Numbered from the stretch's first letter, positions 1-11,323 are shown. The stretch: DNA of 64,000 nucleotides from Sepiola atlantica (GCA_963556195.1 OY744522.1:42032763-42096762), one strand, 5' to 3'. The notes: generated by a model not told the origin, from the letters alone. A program made the numbers and translations.

Positions 1-54
1 CATGGAGCGGTGGATGTTTTCTTTTCTAAAACCACGTTAGTAGAGGGGTTGCAA

Positions 55-431
55 GCCTTTCTCTCTTTTGGCTAAGATGAAAGTGTAGTATCTGTTCCGA
101 TGGATACTGCAGCCCATAAACTGGTATTGTCTTGGCCTTTGGGGCTTGATTTACGCCGGTCTATGGGTCTGCCCTTTGCAGTTCTAGGAGGTCCACCCTC
201 CCAGGCGTCGTCTCCCGTCTTTGGGGAGGAGTAAATTTATTGCTTACTGCCTGAGGCGCCCCTACCGGGAATGCCGACAGGGCTGCCCAGGCAATTTTTA
301 ATGGCCAGACTGTTCACCTCTCGGACGCTGGCTTTTCAAAGCCCACTTTCCCGACCCGACCTTGGGTCACATCTTACTTGTGGGAGTAAGATAAAACTGG
401 CCTTGTGCCTAACTCCTGGAGAGGAGTAAAT
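55..431 (+). mobile_element. U2 snRNA-headed SINE, near full length (type A)
   Basis: The first ~40 bases match the 5' domain of U2 snRNA: TTTTGGCTAAGAT, then GTGTAGTATCTGTTC, which includes the branch-point-recognition GTAGTA. After the head comes a ~330-bp body with no U2 similarity, ending in CTCCTGGAGAGGAGTAAAT. The same head plus body recurs at 6204, 40484-40860 and 61203-61578, so this is a dispersed repeat and not a U2 gene; stem II, the Sm site and the 3' half of U2 are absent. SINEs with snRNA-derived heads are a known class. I saw no clear target-site duplication. Confidence 0.75.
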
Positions 432-1291
432 AAATACTCTTTCGTTATTTTCATGGCAGGTGCTCGAATAATCTCTAATCTACTTAAAACATTCACGACA
501 AAAACTTGTCTCGCTACAAACACTGTAAATAATGTACCTTTCTTCCTTTGTGTACTTAAAGCCAAACGAAAATCCATGAGCAAAATTCATTTTAAAAAAA
601 CTGTCCGTCTGTGGAACACAATGAAACGGGATGCTTCCAAGCTGACTACACCATGGTCGTCTCCACGTCCAATCTTTAGAATTTCTTTTTGAGCCGCATT
701 CTTAAATAATCAGATTCTGCCGAGTTTAACCAACGTTACCATTCCTCACGAGGTTGCTAGCCGTCTACCTGATACACTCAGTAACTCTTACCCTTGATGG
801 ACTTGATAAAAAGTTGCTTGTTAGTACATGAAGAAAAATGAGATTCTGATCGGACTAAGCACATTTTATATAACAACCTTTTTATATAGCTTATATATAT
901 ATAATTATTATTTATATGTTAACTTAGAAATACAGGTTTTATAAATCAAATAAAAAAAGAAATAAAAACAGATATTATCAACATAATAACTGAACATATA
1001 ACTATAACATATAACTGAACATATAAAGAAACAGAGTTGAAGAAGGTGTCCCTTTGAATTTCGAGTGAAAACCAAATATGTATGCATTGAATGAATGTTG
1101 GATGCATTTGAAAGGTGTTTGCATGACTGTGGAATATTATATAATGATGAAGCCTCTGCGTGAATATTACTGATATTTTGTACATCATGAAAACATAGTT
1201 TCTTAAAAAATGCAAAACTATTGTCTGTAAATAAAGTGTATTTGAATGAAATATGGAATGTTTCTCTGGATAACTATGGTTTATATGATGT

Positions 1292-1296
<5 letters not shown>
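432..1296. other. AT-rich DNA, no feature recognised
   Basis: Short unrelated open frames only (one of 95 codons at 405-692 straddles the SINE end). There is no family motif and no terminal repeats. Confidence 0.4.

Positions 1297-1344
<48 letters not shown>
1297..1344. repeat. (TA)n microsatellite
   Basis: Pure TA dinucleotide run. It abuts a short hammerhead-like segment (1350-1412) that is followed by a second run. Confidence 0.95.
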
Positions 1345-1347
<3 letters not shown>

Positions 1348-1357
1348 TTTTAATTAT

Positions 1358-1398
1358 CCACGGGCGAATTTTCAGTTGTTTACAACTCATCAGCGTGG
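1358..1398 (-). ncRNA. Hammerhead-like motif, stem III lost
   Basis: On the minus strand CTGATGA (1387-1393) is followed by a GTTG/CAAC hairpin, an extra U and GAAA. Flanks CCACG (1394-1398) and CGTGG (1358-1362) pair perfectly as a stem I. The segment between GAAA and stem I (AATTCGCC) forms no stem III and lacks the U before the expected cut, so catalysis is unlikely. I read it as a relic or a divergent fold. Confidence 0.35.
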
Positions 1399-1409
1399 CT
1401 AGACCATAG

Positions 1410-1412
<3 letters not shown>

Positions 1413-1487
<75 letters not shown>

Positions 1488-1560
1488 AGAGAGAGAGAGA
1501 GGAAGGGATTGAGAGATATAGGTAGGGAAGGATAGATAGATAGATATAGGGATAATCTGT
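1413..1560. repeat. (TA)n then (GA)n and GATA-rich tract
   Basis: A TA run to about 1484, a GAGA run to about 1501, then irregular GATAGATA units. Confidence 0.9.
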
Positions 1561-2270
1561 TGAGCGGAAAGGTGGCTTTATGTCCTTAGCGATGGGCCGT
1601 CGATATTAGCTTGGTTGAGATAGATGAATGCAAGATATATCAAGGCTGATGACATCAAGATCGCCACAAATACGCCATGATGTGCAGGGGTTGGCAAAGG
1701 CAGACGACTCAGTGATCTAAGCAAAATGTGGATGACTGTTTGATCGAAAAGGGAAGCCCTCATTATTAACAACATCACGATCAAAGGTCCGATAGCGAAC
1801 GGGGGCTCAATTCCTTCGTTGATTCTTGACCCACGCGGGAAGGGAGCAGGGATAAGGGGACTAAACCGACAATCAGATCCGTCAAGAATCAGTCTATATA
1901 TCTATCTGTTTATCTATCTATCTGGCTGGCTATCTGAAACATCTATCCCCACATTTCATAGACTTTATAGTTGTCAGCTGCGTTCCATCCTTTCGAAGTT
2001 TATCAGTATATCGGCTCTTAGAAGACGAAGTATTAGTCCAGTAATTTGCGCGATTTGCGAATAAGTCTTATGTAAATATGCATCTTTTACGCGTTCTTTT
2101 CTTTTCCAAGGCCTTGGAAGAAGCAGACCCCTTTTTCGAGGCCGCTGACCCTTTTTTTCTTTGGAGGGGGTCGTGTTTATCATCAAGATAGCCAGGAAAA
2201 TAATTCGAGAAACTAACTTGTTTTATGTTTTTCTAGCCTTCCATTTTTCCATTTTGCTTCGCTATCTTCT
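1561..2270. other. Non-repetitive AT-rich DNA
   Basis: I see no gene, RNA or terminal repeat. A GATA/TATC-type run lies at 1894-1930. Confidence 0.4.
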
Positions 2271-2277
2271 TTTTCAA

Positions 2278-2310
<33 letters not shown>

Positions 2311-2328
2311 CCTCTCTCTCTCTCTCTT
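2278..2328. repeat. (TC)n microsatellite
   Basis: Imperfect CT dinucleotide run. Confidence 0.85.
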
Positions 2329-2538
2329 TAAACCGCTGATTAACCGGTTCTTCTTTTAAATGGATGTCTTTTGTATATTTACCAAGCGGCTAAATGCCTA
2401 CATTTATCTATCTATATTAATGCAGGTTCCAGAAGCAAATGTAAGATAACACGTTTGATAAGTAAAATACGAAATCGTTTTTTCATAAAGACCTGCACAA
2501 CAATTTCCAATATGAGAAAAAATGGTTACTCATTTTAG

Positions 2539-2540
<2 letters not shown>

Positions 2541-2594
<54 letters not shown>
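2541..2594. repeat. (TA)n microsatellite
   Basis: TA run directly before a dispersed repeat shared with 38907. Confidence 0.95.
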
Positions 2595-2598
<4 letters not shown>

Positions 2599-2705
2599 TT
2601 AATAACAATATATGTATTAGCATATACTATCAGTGCCCTTTTACTTTGCAGTCTCCTTAAAAGATTCAGCTAGATGATTGTCTATTAGTGACAACAGAGC
2701 AAATA
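2595..2705 (+). repeat. Dispersed repeat, left part (shared with 38907-39040)
   Basis: Both copies read ATATGTATTAGCATATACTA, then TCAGTGCC, GATTCAGCT, GATGATTGTC and ACAACAGAGCA, and both follow a (TA)n tract. Here the family is interrupted by the TIR element at 2711; its continuation resembles 3790-3990. Confidence 0.6.
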
Positions 2706-2710
2706 TAAGG

Positions 2711-2967
2711 GAGGATGGTTCGGACGCAAAATGCGATAGATCCAATTCGTTAAAATTGAGACCGTAAACAATAAAAACACGAATGTATTAAATATAGACT
2801 TCGAATAAAAGTGATTTTAATTGAAATCAAAAAGAAACTATTTGGTATCATATTACGTAACGCATAGTGTTGGGGTGTCGCCGAGTGTTGAAATGCAACC
2901 CTTTTTGTAGGGACAGTTTCGTGATTTTAAAAATGGCGTTTATCGCGTTTTGCGTTCGAACTCCTCG
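2711..2967. mobile_element. Small TIR element (MITE-like), ~257 bp
   Basis: The left end (2711-2738), containing GACGCAAAATGCGATA, is inverted at the right end (2940-2967) as TATCGCGTTTTGCGTTCGAA, giving ~27-bp imperfect terminal inverted repeats. The interior is AT-rich and non-coding. The superfamily is not identified. Confidence 0.55.
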
Positions 2968-3785
2968 TATATGTATATTAATAAACATATTTATAAATAA
3001 AAGAATGCAAACTACCTAATATTAAATATAGGCACACAATTAAAGTCGGATCTGATATAGACGTTGATGTTGACGGTATTCACCTCATAATATGAGTTAA
3101 ATATAAAACGTAATCGCAATTAACTTTAAGTATAAATGTCCTTAAAAGTACTTTTGAATCCTCATAATACTTTATAATGAGTTACTTAACATATTTTAAT
3201 AAAAAATAAATATTTAATAGCTCCTTTCGGTATTTGGATTAATGTCTAGGTAACTATAAACAAATCCCCTCCCTTAGTTTCGAAACTTACTACTTAAGTG
3301 AAGAATTCTGGGTAATTAATCTTATCTTAGTATTAATTTTAACGATTTATGAATAAATGCTAAACATCTTCCACAAAAACACCGAAGTATAACAGTTGAT
3401 TGAATGGATGGATGAGTCTATGAAACTGGCTCTAAACTGATGAACTTAAAAGAGACCAGCTCCGTTGTTAGCTTCGTATCCAAATGACGTAAATAGACAT
3501 CTAAAGGCTAATTGATGTAACGTTTGAAAGTAAATAAATTACCTTCAAGCGAATTATAAATGTTATGCATAAATTATGAATCTTATAAACTATTTTAAGA
3601 AATATTACTTAATTAAAATTCATAAATGTCCACAAACATTTTAGGATGTTCTAACTCTGAACGGAAAAATTCAAACTGGCGAATTAGCGGGTTCCCCACA
3701 TGTGAGTTGACTCTTTTCTTTGTTTTTTGTTTGGTTTCACCCAGAAATGAACCACTGTATTGTGTAGGTTTATTCTAGACACTTT
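2968..3785. other. AT-rich DNA, no feature recognised
   Basis: No coding frame, RNA or clear repeat is visible. Confidence 0.4.
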
Positions 3786-3789
3786 AATC

Positions 3790-3995
3790 CAATAACTTTT
3801 TACTCTTTGTGAATTTTTCTGATATTTTTGTTATGTTGCAGAGACAATATTGACATAAAAATGTTGTGTGGCACAAGACAAATGAAACGGACCATAAAAA
3901 TATATTTAACAGACATGTTAATTTTTTTGAAAATGTGGAATTATAAAAATAAGAATAATAAAATAAAACCATGGTTATTGGAATATAATATGAAC
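3790..3995 (+). repeat. Dispersed repeat, right part (shared with 39040-39190)
   Basis: Shares GTTGCAGA.ACAATATTGACATAAAA, GGCACAAGACAAATGAAACGG-type and AAATGTGGAA segments with 39060-39190. Together with 2595-2705 it reconstitutes the order seen intact at 38907-39195. Confidence 0.55.
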
Positions 3996-3999
3996 CTAA

Positions 4000-4002
<3 letters not shown>

Positions 4003-4045
<43 letters not shown>

Positions 4046-4050
4046 TCAGG

Positions 4051-4128
<78 letters not shown>

Positions 4129-4213
4129 ATCCCTCTCTCTATATATATATATATCTATATATATATATATATATATAAGTCAGGTTCATATATATATATA
4201 TATATATATATAA

Positions 4214-4264
<51 letters not shown>

Positions 4265-4285
4265 ATATATATATAAGTCAGGTTC

Positions 4286-4318
<33 letters not shown>

Positions 4319-4347
4319 ATCTCTCTCTCTCTATATATATATATCTA

Positions 4348-4381
<34 letters not shown>

Positions 4382-4388
4382 AGTCAGG

Positions 4389-4475
<87 letters not shown>
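4003..4475. repeat. Composite VNTR of (TA)n blocks
   Basis: About four units, each made of ATAAGTCAGGTTCATA, a (TA)n block, a TCTCTCTC block and another (TA)n block. Unit starts are near 4042, 4175, 4274 and 4380. The long TYIYIY-type open frames here are translation artefacts. Confidence 0.85.
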
Positions 4476-4478
<3 letters not shown>

Positions 4479-4501
4479 TGTATTTAGGCAGCATATTTTC
4501 A

Positions 4502-5195
4502 TTTAGGCAAACATTATTAAATAACACGGAGTGGTTTTGTTTGATGCGACTTTTTTTTATTTTTTCAATTTTCCGAATTGTCCATCTAATGTTTCGGTCA
4601 AATTGATGTAAATATGATCCATGAGTTTCATGTTCCATTCTTTTTTTCTTTTTTTCTTTCGATTTGAATCGTCAAATCATCTTCAGGCGGTATTAGTTTT
4701 AGTGTCTTTACAAATTATGACTACCGTTGTGATCATTTTTTAATTATAACGGCTAGTATTTTATAAGTATTCTTAGCCATTAGGTAGTTATGCGTTTGAA
4801 TTGTATGCACTTTCTTTAACGTCATCAATTTCTTAACGGTTTAAACAGTCAAACTTTTAAATCTCTCATATGTGTAGAACGCCATCACGCTCTCATGTAC
4901 ATTTCAACTTTACAGACGCTTTTTCAAGTTATAAAATAATTGCCGTTATAATTCAAAAATGAGCACACCAGTAAAGTCATAATTTGTAAAGACGCTAAAA
5001 CTAATACCGCCTGAAGATGATTTGACGATTCAAATCGAAAGTACTTGCAAAAAAGAAAAAAAGAATGGAACAAGAAACTCATGGATCATATTTACATCAA
5101 TTTGACCGAAACATTAGATGGACAATTCGGAAAATTGAAAAAATAAAAAAAAGTCGCATCAAACAAAACCACTCCGTGTTATTTAATAATGTTTG

Positions 5196-5199
<4 letters not shown>
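4502..5199. mobile_element. Fold-back element with ~220-bp inverted arms
   Basis: The left arm (4502-4725) and right arm (4977-5199) are near-perfect inverted copies around a ~250-bp spacer. Each arm carries CTGAAGATGATTTGACGATT followed by CAAATCGAAAG, a CTGANGA-hairpin-GAAA core. (TA)n tracts flank both sides. Confidence 0.75.
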
Positions 5200-5274
<75 letters not shown>

Positions 5275-5285
5275 TCTTTGGGTTC

Positions 5286-5312
<27 letters not shown>
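5200..5312. repeat. (TA)n tracts split by a short insert
   Basis: Two TA runs separated by GTTTCTTTGGGTTC. Confidence 0.95.
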
Positions 5313-5316
<4 letters not shown>

Positions 5317-5462
5317 AAAGAACACAAACTAAAGATATAATTTATATCTTTAAAATAGAACCTATCATGAAAAATATTTAATGCTCAATATACGGGATGG
5401 AGCAATTATATAGTAAAGTTTACGCATGAGAATGAAAGTTGTAAAAAAATACAATGTCTACT

Positions 5463-5703
5463 ACATCTTCAGTTGTTCAAAACAAGGGATTTACTTTTCC
5501 TAAAACCATGGCTTTCCAAAGAATTTTTTTTCTCTTATGTCTTTTTCTCTGATTTAATGTTATTTATTTTTTTAAACTTTGCCCCTGGTAATCGTCTTAC
5601 CAGCTTATCCATCTGTATTTCTCTGATGATGAGAATTAAATGCTTTGAAAAACTATGGTTTTATAAAAAAGACATCCCTTGTTTAGAACAACTGAAGATG
5701 TAA
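5463..5703 (+). mobile_element. Fold-back short element carrying a hammerhead motif
   Basis: Arms are inverted: ACATCTTCAGTTGTTC and AACAAGGGAT at the left against ATCCCTTGTT and GAACAACTGAAGATGT at the right, about 55-60 bp with interruptions. Related ends (TCAGTTGTTCAGAACAAGGA) occur at 35900. A hammerhead-like fold sits in the right half. Confidence 0.65.
5618..5670 (+). ncRNA. Degenerate hammerhead ribozyme-like fold
   Basis: CTGATGA (5623-5629), a weak stem II, GAAA, then AAC-TATG-GTT as stem III. Stem I is only partly paired (TTTCT against an A-rich strand) and the cut site is shifted by one base. Same family as 11378, 12525 and 35966. Confidence 0.4.
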
Positions 5704-5751
5704 TAGATTTTGTATTTATTTACAACTCTTGTTTTCGTCCTTTAAATTACC

Positions 5752-5755
<4 letters not shown>

Positions 5756-5805
<50 letters not shown>
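5756..5805. repeat. (TA)n microsatellite
   Basis: Pure TA run. Confidence 0.95.
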
Positions 5806-5808
<3 letters not shown>

Positions 5809-6203
5809 GTGTACACACTTCGTTAGATATGACGGAAAACTAGTTATGCGTCGCTAGTGTTCGCACTAATATTCACATAAAATCATACAATTATGTCACG
5901 AATTTGATTTTTCATATCTAAATTATCCCTCTTTCTGATGAGCTAACAAACATCCTTGTTGACTCTTTATTTAAAGTGGTTGATATATTTCCGAATTTAT
6001 TTCAGACGGCGAGAGAGGTCAATTTTTATTTGCTAGCTCGCTTTTCCTCATTACTTAAATGGTATCACCGTGAGGTAGAAAAATGAACGTTTGTTACGTG
6101 CTTCCGTTCGTGTCGGATTTATATATTTTTATATACAAATACATAAACATTTGTCTTTATTATTAAGTGAAGGATAGTATAAAACATATACGTATTCGAA
6201 CTG
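5806..6203. other. AT-rich DNA, no feature recognised
   Basis: No supported gene or repeat. Confidence 0.4.
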
Positions 6204-6500
6204 TTCTTGGCCTTTTGGCTAAGATCAAAGTGTAGTATCTGTTCCGATGGATACTGCACCCCATAGACTGGTATTGTCCTGTGCAGTTCTAGGAGGTCCA
6301 CCATCCCAGGCTTTGCCTCCTCTCTTTGGGGAGGAGTAAGTTTATTGCTTACTGCCTGAGGCATCCCTACCGGGGAATGCCGACGGGGCTACCCAGGCAA
6401 TTTTTAAACACCACTTTCCCGACCTGACCTTGGGTCATATCTTACTTGTGGGAGTAAGATAAAAACTGGCCTTGTGCCTAACTCCTGGAGAGGAGTAAAT
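6204..6500 (+). mobile_element. U2 snRNA-headed SINE with two internal deletions
   Basis: The head is very close to U2: TTGGCCTTTTGGCTAAGATC, then AAAGTGTAGTATCTGTTC. Compared with 55-431 it lacks ~40 bp after GGTATTGTC and ~35 bp after CAATTTTTAA. The body again ends CTCCTGGAGAGGAGTAAAT. Confidence 0.8.
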
Positions 6501-6567
6501 CAATACTACTAAGCTTACGTGTGTTGAAGCAAATAGTAAAATTATACGTAATATACATATATTTTAA

Positions 6568-6605
6568 CAATAATAATAATAATAAAAATAGTAATAGTAA
6601 TAGTA

Positions 6606-6673
<68 letters not shown>

Positions 6674-6701
6674 AATAATAGTAATAGTAATAGTAATAGT
6701 A

Positions 6702-6776
<75 letters not shown>
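6568..6776. repeat. Compound (AAT)n/(ATG)n/(AAT)n trinucleotide tract
   Basis: TAA units, ~22 GAT units (about 6606-6672), AGT/AAT units, then ~27 AAT units. It explains the long poly-D/S/L/I/N/M open frames on both strands. Confidence 0.95.
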
Positions 6777-6889
6777 GGCTCAACTGAAACGACACAAAAA
6801 TGAATCAATGAACAGAAATAGCAAGAAACACCATCAGCTTCCACCCCCCAAAAAACAAAAATAATGAAATGGTACCAGCCTAGGCTGAC

Positions 6890-7220
6890 ATCGTACGAAA
6901 TATTTGCATAGGATCAATGCGGATGAGAAGACCGAGGTGGGGCAGCACACACCAGTCCTCCACTAGAAATGCAGAGACTGCTAGGACCTTGGGGAGGCTT
7001 ATTGTCACCCAAATCCCAGAGAAGACCAATGGTCCTTACTAGCAAGAAATCAATGGTAAACGGCTGGTGTGATACTGCAAGTTTATTTGCTGTAGGTATC
7101 AGAAATAGGTGAAGAATATCAGAAATCTGAGGAGACTTGTTGTCACTCAGACTCCAGGAAATACCACCGGTTGTCGGTGACCAATCACTGATGACCTGTG
7201 TGTTAACTCCTAGTGAGTAC

Positions 7221-7222
<2 letters not shown>
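6890..7222 (-). repeat. Dispersed repeat, inverted copy of 15760-16060
   Basis: Matches on the opposite strand: GGTCATCAGTGATTGG-like, ACCGGTGG, TGAGTGACAACAAGTCTCC, CTGTTTACCATTGATTTCTTG-like and CCTAGCAGTCTCTGCA-like segments. It ends at ACTCCTAGTGAGTAC before an (AAT)n tract. Non-coding and of unidentified class. Confidence 0.55.

Positions 7223-7270
<48 letters not shown>
7222..7270. repeat. (AAT)n microsatellite
   Basis: About 16 AAT units. Confidence 0.95.
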
Positions 7271-7271
<1 letters not shown>

Positions 7272-7665
7272 TGTATAATCAATATTTACTTCCTTAAGCC
7301 TTTTTATTATGTACTAGAAGAATATTCGTTCTAGGACGGGTATAAGCAATACATATAGTATTAGCTTTACATTTTAATGTATTGTGTTTCTTTCTTTTAT
7401 GATTATTATAGAGTAAAACAAATCTGCCAACGCTACGTATTCTGTTGCATAGAATACACATTCATACATTCATACATTCATCAGGATCCGTTCATTAGTT
7501 TAATAGATTAAATGTTTGGGTAGGCGCACTTTTAAATGGTAAAGTTAAAAAAAACTTGATGGGAATATATACATATATACATATATACATATATATATAT
7601 TTCAAAATTCATAATGATTAAAATTCATGAAAAATAATGAAAAACAAATTTTAAAAACACTTTGT
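7271..7665. other. AT-rich DNA, no feature recognised
   Basis: Only a short ACATTCAT repeat near 7460. Confidence 0.4.
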
Positions 7666-7677
7666 ATATATATATAT

Positions 7678-7721
<44 letters not shown>

Positions 7722-7733
7722 ATATATATATAT

Positions 7734-7790
<57 letters not shown>
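7666..7790. repeat. (TA)n interrupted by ACAATA units
   Basis: TA runs broken three times by ACA(C)AATA. Confidence 0.95.
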
Positions 7791-7792
<2 letters not shown>

Positions 7793-7986
7793 TAGTAGTA
7801 TGTTATAAAAGGCTGAGAGCAATGCACAGTGCCGGATAGGTTCTAAGCTGGAAGAATCGAAAACGTTCGTGAAACCTGTGAAATCCATGAAACATTTTTT
7901 ATTGAAATACAAAAAAGACCATCAGAAAAATAAAAAAATAAAAAGGTATCATTAAACGGACGAATGTTGTTATGCTTCACAATATT

Positions 7987-7988
<2 letters not shown>

Positions 7989-8052
<64 letters not shown>
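7989..8052. repeat. (TA)n microsatellite
   Basis: Pure TA run. Confidence 0.95.
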
Positions 8053-8053
<1 letters not shown>

Positions 8054-8229
8054 CAAATAGAAGGATACAATAAATACGACGGTATGAATTAAAAAAGAAA
8101 AATACCTAAAAGTGACAAAAAACAAGAACGCGTTCTCATCCACCTTTAGTCATTTCGTTCTAGATAAAGTCCACGCAACAGCTGGGCGAAATGTTGCGTT
8201 TAAGGTATTCTACTTTTCGGTGTTAATTC

Positions 8230-8287
<58 letters not shown>
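8230..8287. repeat. (TA)n microsatellite
   Basis: TA run with one TG interruption. Confidence 0.95.
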
Positions 8288-8289
<2 letters not shown>

Positions 8290-9009
8290 CAAATAAGTTG
8301 GGATATATTAATAACATGAATCAATATCTTTTCAAAATTTGCTAAATATAAATTAGAGCTTTCATAAGTAAAATGAACAAAACTCTGAAGTCAGAATCCT
8401 GAACGAGACGCGTAAGCGGCGAAACGTTAACTTTTTCAAAATTTATTCAATTTTACTTAATGCAAACATTATTACAAACAACGTAACTCTTCTGTCTGGT
8501 AAGACCTTTTTTATCTGATCAATTCATTTTTATGATTTTTACCGTGTTAAAATAAACAAATTGATGAATTGAGTAGTACCTGCTTCTACACCTCGGTGTA
8601 TCAGCAAATGAAAAGAGAACGATCGAGGCGCCCTCGACTACGGTCGACTACTTTACCTTTTACACTGAAGTTTAAAATAGTATGTTTATCCGTTAAAAAA
8701 GTGCATTGAAGTGACGTATCTTAAGAATATCCGTTAATGTGAAAAACTGGATTAGTTCGAATTATCAGAAGACAAAGAATCTACGAGCAATAATATAATT
8801 CGACTCGACGAAATTGAATGTAATAAACGGAGATAAAACTGGTATGGGTATTGCTTGCAACTATTGACTTATATATGTAAATCATATAAGTTGGAGCCTG
8901 AGCATGTTCTGCGTCGGGAATCCACAGAAATGCACACAGAATCAAAATCGAACGTAGTTTCTCGGAAAATCAGCAGAGCATGAAATATTTATTTTCCCTG
9001 CTGTATATA
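8288..9009. other. AT-rich DNA, no confident feature
   Basis: A CTGAACGAG...GGCGAAAC segment (8400-8435) recalls a hammerhead core but lacks the invariant bases. Nothing else recognised. Confidence 0.35.
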
Positions 9010-9372
9010 TATTTAATTATAAAATTGAAAATAGAAGCCTTTATCAATGCAAGATTAATAAAAAACTTTTTTACTTTAATCATATTAATTTCGGAATAAA
9101 ATGATATCATCAGTATTGTGCCATTTTTTTTTTCATAAAAAAACACAAAAACAAAAATAACAAACTTTTTCTTCCTTTTGTTTCTTTGGTAAATGTCCTT
9201 GTTATGATGTATCCACGCCGATTTCGTTGAGGTTATGAATTCAAATTCTGGTTGTAGAACGAAGAAAGCATTGTTGTAGTTTAATAAAATGGGTTGTTCA
9301 TTTAAAGCATTGATGGGTCAGTATTTTAAAATTGAAAATAGAAGCCTTTATCAATGCAAGTTTAATTTTTTT
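9010..9372 (-). repeat. Dispersed repeat related to 12720-13085
   Basis: AAATTGAAAATAGAAGCC plus TTTATCAATGCAAG occurs twice here (9018, 9328) and inverted at 12790. The minus strand of 9073-9118 carries CTGATGATATC...TTCCGAAATTAATA, the same core as at 12739 and 13040. Between them ACCAGAATTTGAATTCATAA (minus strand) matches 12910-12930. Confidence 0.6.
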
Positions 9373-9384
9373 AATATTTATATA

Positions 9385-9391
<7 letters not shown>

Positions 9392-9440
<49 letters not shown>
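9392..9440. repeat. (TA)n microsatellite
   Basis: TA run immediately before a TIR element. Confidence 0.95.
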
Positions 9441-9441
<1 letters not shown>

Positions 9442-9444
<3 letters not shown>

Positions 9445-9824
9445 GGTGGGCAAAAATAAGGGTCCTATTTTTAAAAATTCATAACTTTTTTATTTATTGA
9501 TTTTTTATTTTTTATTTTAGAATAAGTAAAGGACCCCTTCCGAAGCAAGCATGAGCCGTATTAGCCCTAAGGAACGTACCCTCATTTAGAAAACATTATT
9601 TTTGCTTAAAAAACTCAAAACAGTGTAAAAAACAATACTTTAGTTTTTGTAAGTTTTAAGAAGTGTTTTTCGGCTAAAATTTGTTTTGTTTATTTCAAAA
9701 AATCTCGGAAGGGTCAGTCTACACACACATAAAGTTTGGTGAGTTTAACTTTTATTTTGTGGAAGTTATTCAAATTAAAGTTATTACAAATTTAAAGATA
9801 GGACCCTTATTTTGGCCCACCCTG
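9442..9824. mobile_element. MITE with ~31-bp TIRs
   Basis: The left end CAGGGTGGGCAAAAATAAGG then GTCCTAT is inverted at the right end as ATAGGACCCTTATTTTGGCC then CACCCTG. Length is 383 bp with no transposase. The CAGGGTGGG-type terminus beside TA suggests a Tc1/mariner-superfamily MITE, but a matching TA is seen only on the left. Confidence 0.7.
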
Positions 9825-9832
9825 CTTTATCT

Positions 9833-10225
9833 TTATGAAGTTAGGTATACTTATCTGTTTATATTTTTGTATACACAGGGTTCACTTCTAAACTTATTAA
9901 ATGATCATTATGAATTATTAAACACGGCTGCTAGACGTGATAGGTGCAAAGGTAGGACTATATTTAGTTTAAATAAGGTTTATGGAACAGTGGTAACATA
10001 AGGTGAAAGCCCTTCTTGAAAATTCAGATATCTCAAATTTTTATAAAAACGATAAATTAATTACAAAATATTCCCCTAATTTAAGTTTCTTTGTAGTATT
10101 TAAAAAGTGTTTCGGTTACATAATATGGGCACATTTAAAAATGAAATTATATCAGATTAGACTCCCTGAATTTCAATTTCTTCTTAAGACACTTTAAGTT
10201 TAAGCATTACATTTTAGACATAATG
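9833..10225 (+). repeat. Dispersed repeat, copy 1 (with 26775-27240)
   Basis: Shares AAGTTAGGTAT, ACTCCTAAACT/ACTTCTAAACT, ATCATTAT, GGTGAAAG, TTCTTAAGAC and TTAAGCATTA/TTAAGCCTTA segments in the same order with 26775-27240. The 106- and 64-codon open frames here are not conserved in the other copy. Confidence 0.6.
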
Positions 10226-11137
10226 TTAAAATGTGAGGCTGTGTCCATCATATGCAACCTACCCCCCTTTAAAATACTCAAAATGAAAGTGAAGTTTGGG
10301 GATGCTTTATTATTTGATATCAATTATCTATGGTTAAAATTTCACGAAGGGCTAAATCCTCTTGCATGAAACTAAATCAAAATTAATATAGTCTACTCTG
10401 TCAGCTGTGTTCCCAAATTAAAAATCCTAGATTAATTAGTTTATGGATGAATCCTGTAAATACAAAAATATAAACATATACACACACTTTACTTCGTATG
10501 TAGAATAGAAGAATACTAGAAAAAGTACTAGTAAAATTCATTCTCCTTACGAAGATAAAAATGAAGATATAATGATGGTAAACCTTACGTCTAGAATCCT
10601 TATTCCATATATTGATCAACACATATTACATGACTTTTATTCTAGAAAATGTCTACAATTTAAATGTTAAACTTAAAGGGTCTTCAGAAGAAATTGAAAC
10701 TCAGAGAATCCTTCTGAATTGGTGTCTAATGAATATGTATGAAATTTAATGTAAATTTGATATATTTAAATTTTCAAATGGGGCACTGTGCCAAATATAT
10801 GCCCCCTAAAATCTCTTTAAATATTTAATTTTTGATGTGTAATACCTATGGTTAGAATTTCACAAAAATCGAAGGTATCTTAATTCTCACAGAGGTTTTC
10901 CATCCATTGTTTAAAAAATCAATAAACTAAATATAGTACACATTTGTGGCGCTTATTCTTGCAGTTGTGTTCTAAAATTCATAATGATCGGTTAATTGGC
11001 GTTGGTGTGAAATACATATTTACATATATATGCACATATAATCATAACCAACTTTTTAAAGATAGGGATATATGTATATATAGTAATATGAAATATACGA
11101 CTATTAATAATATATGTTCATGTATAATTGAAAAAAA
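10226..11137. other. AT-rich DNA with a locally duplicated module
   Basis: TATGGTTA.AATTTCAC occurs near 10330 and 10850, suggesting an old internal duplication. No gene seen. Confidence 0.4.
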
Positions 11138-11323
11138 TATAAAGTAATGGAGAATAAGAGTATGCGTGTAAAAAATATAGAGTCTGTCCAGTTGGTGAGT
11201 GTCCGTTGATAATATGTCCGGTGAAAGGAGATTTAAAGATGGAAAAATGGGGTTTCGTGAAGGCACCAACTGGACAGACTTCATATTTTTTACACGCATA
11301 ATCTTAATCTCCATTACTTTATA
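11138..11323. mobile_element. Fold-back segment with ~60-bp arms
   Basis: The left arm 11138-11197 ends GTCTGTCCAGTTGGTG and the right arm 11263-11323 begins CACCAACTGGACAGAC; they are near-perfect inverted copies with a ~65-bp loop. The right arm leads straight into the hammerhead family-2 sequence at 11378. Confidence 0.75.

Noticed and set aside
6204..6250. Functional U2 snRNA gene
   Set aside because: Only the first ~40 bases match. Downstream U2 stems, Sm site and 3' end are missing, and the body is shared with other repeats.
6521..6844. Long poly-D, poly-S, poly-I and poly-L frames
   Set aside because: Direct translation of the compound trinucleotide repeat in six frames.
8398..8440. 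CTGAACGAGACGCGTAAGCGGC then GAAACG as a hammerhead
   Set aside because: The core is CTGAACGA, with an inserted base against CTGANGA, stem II pairs poorly and no stem I was found.
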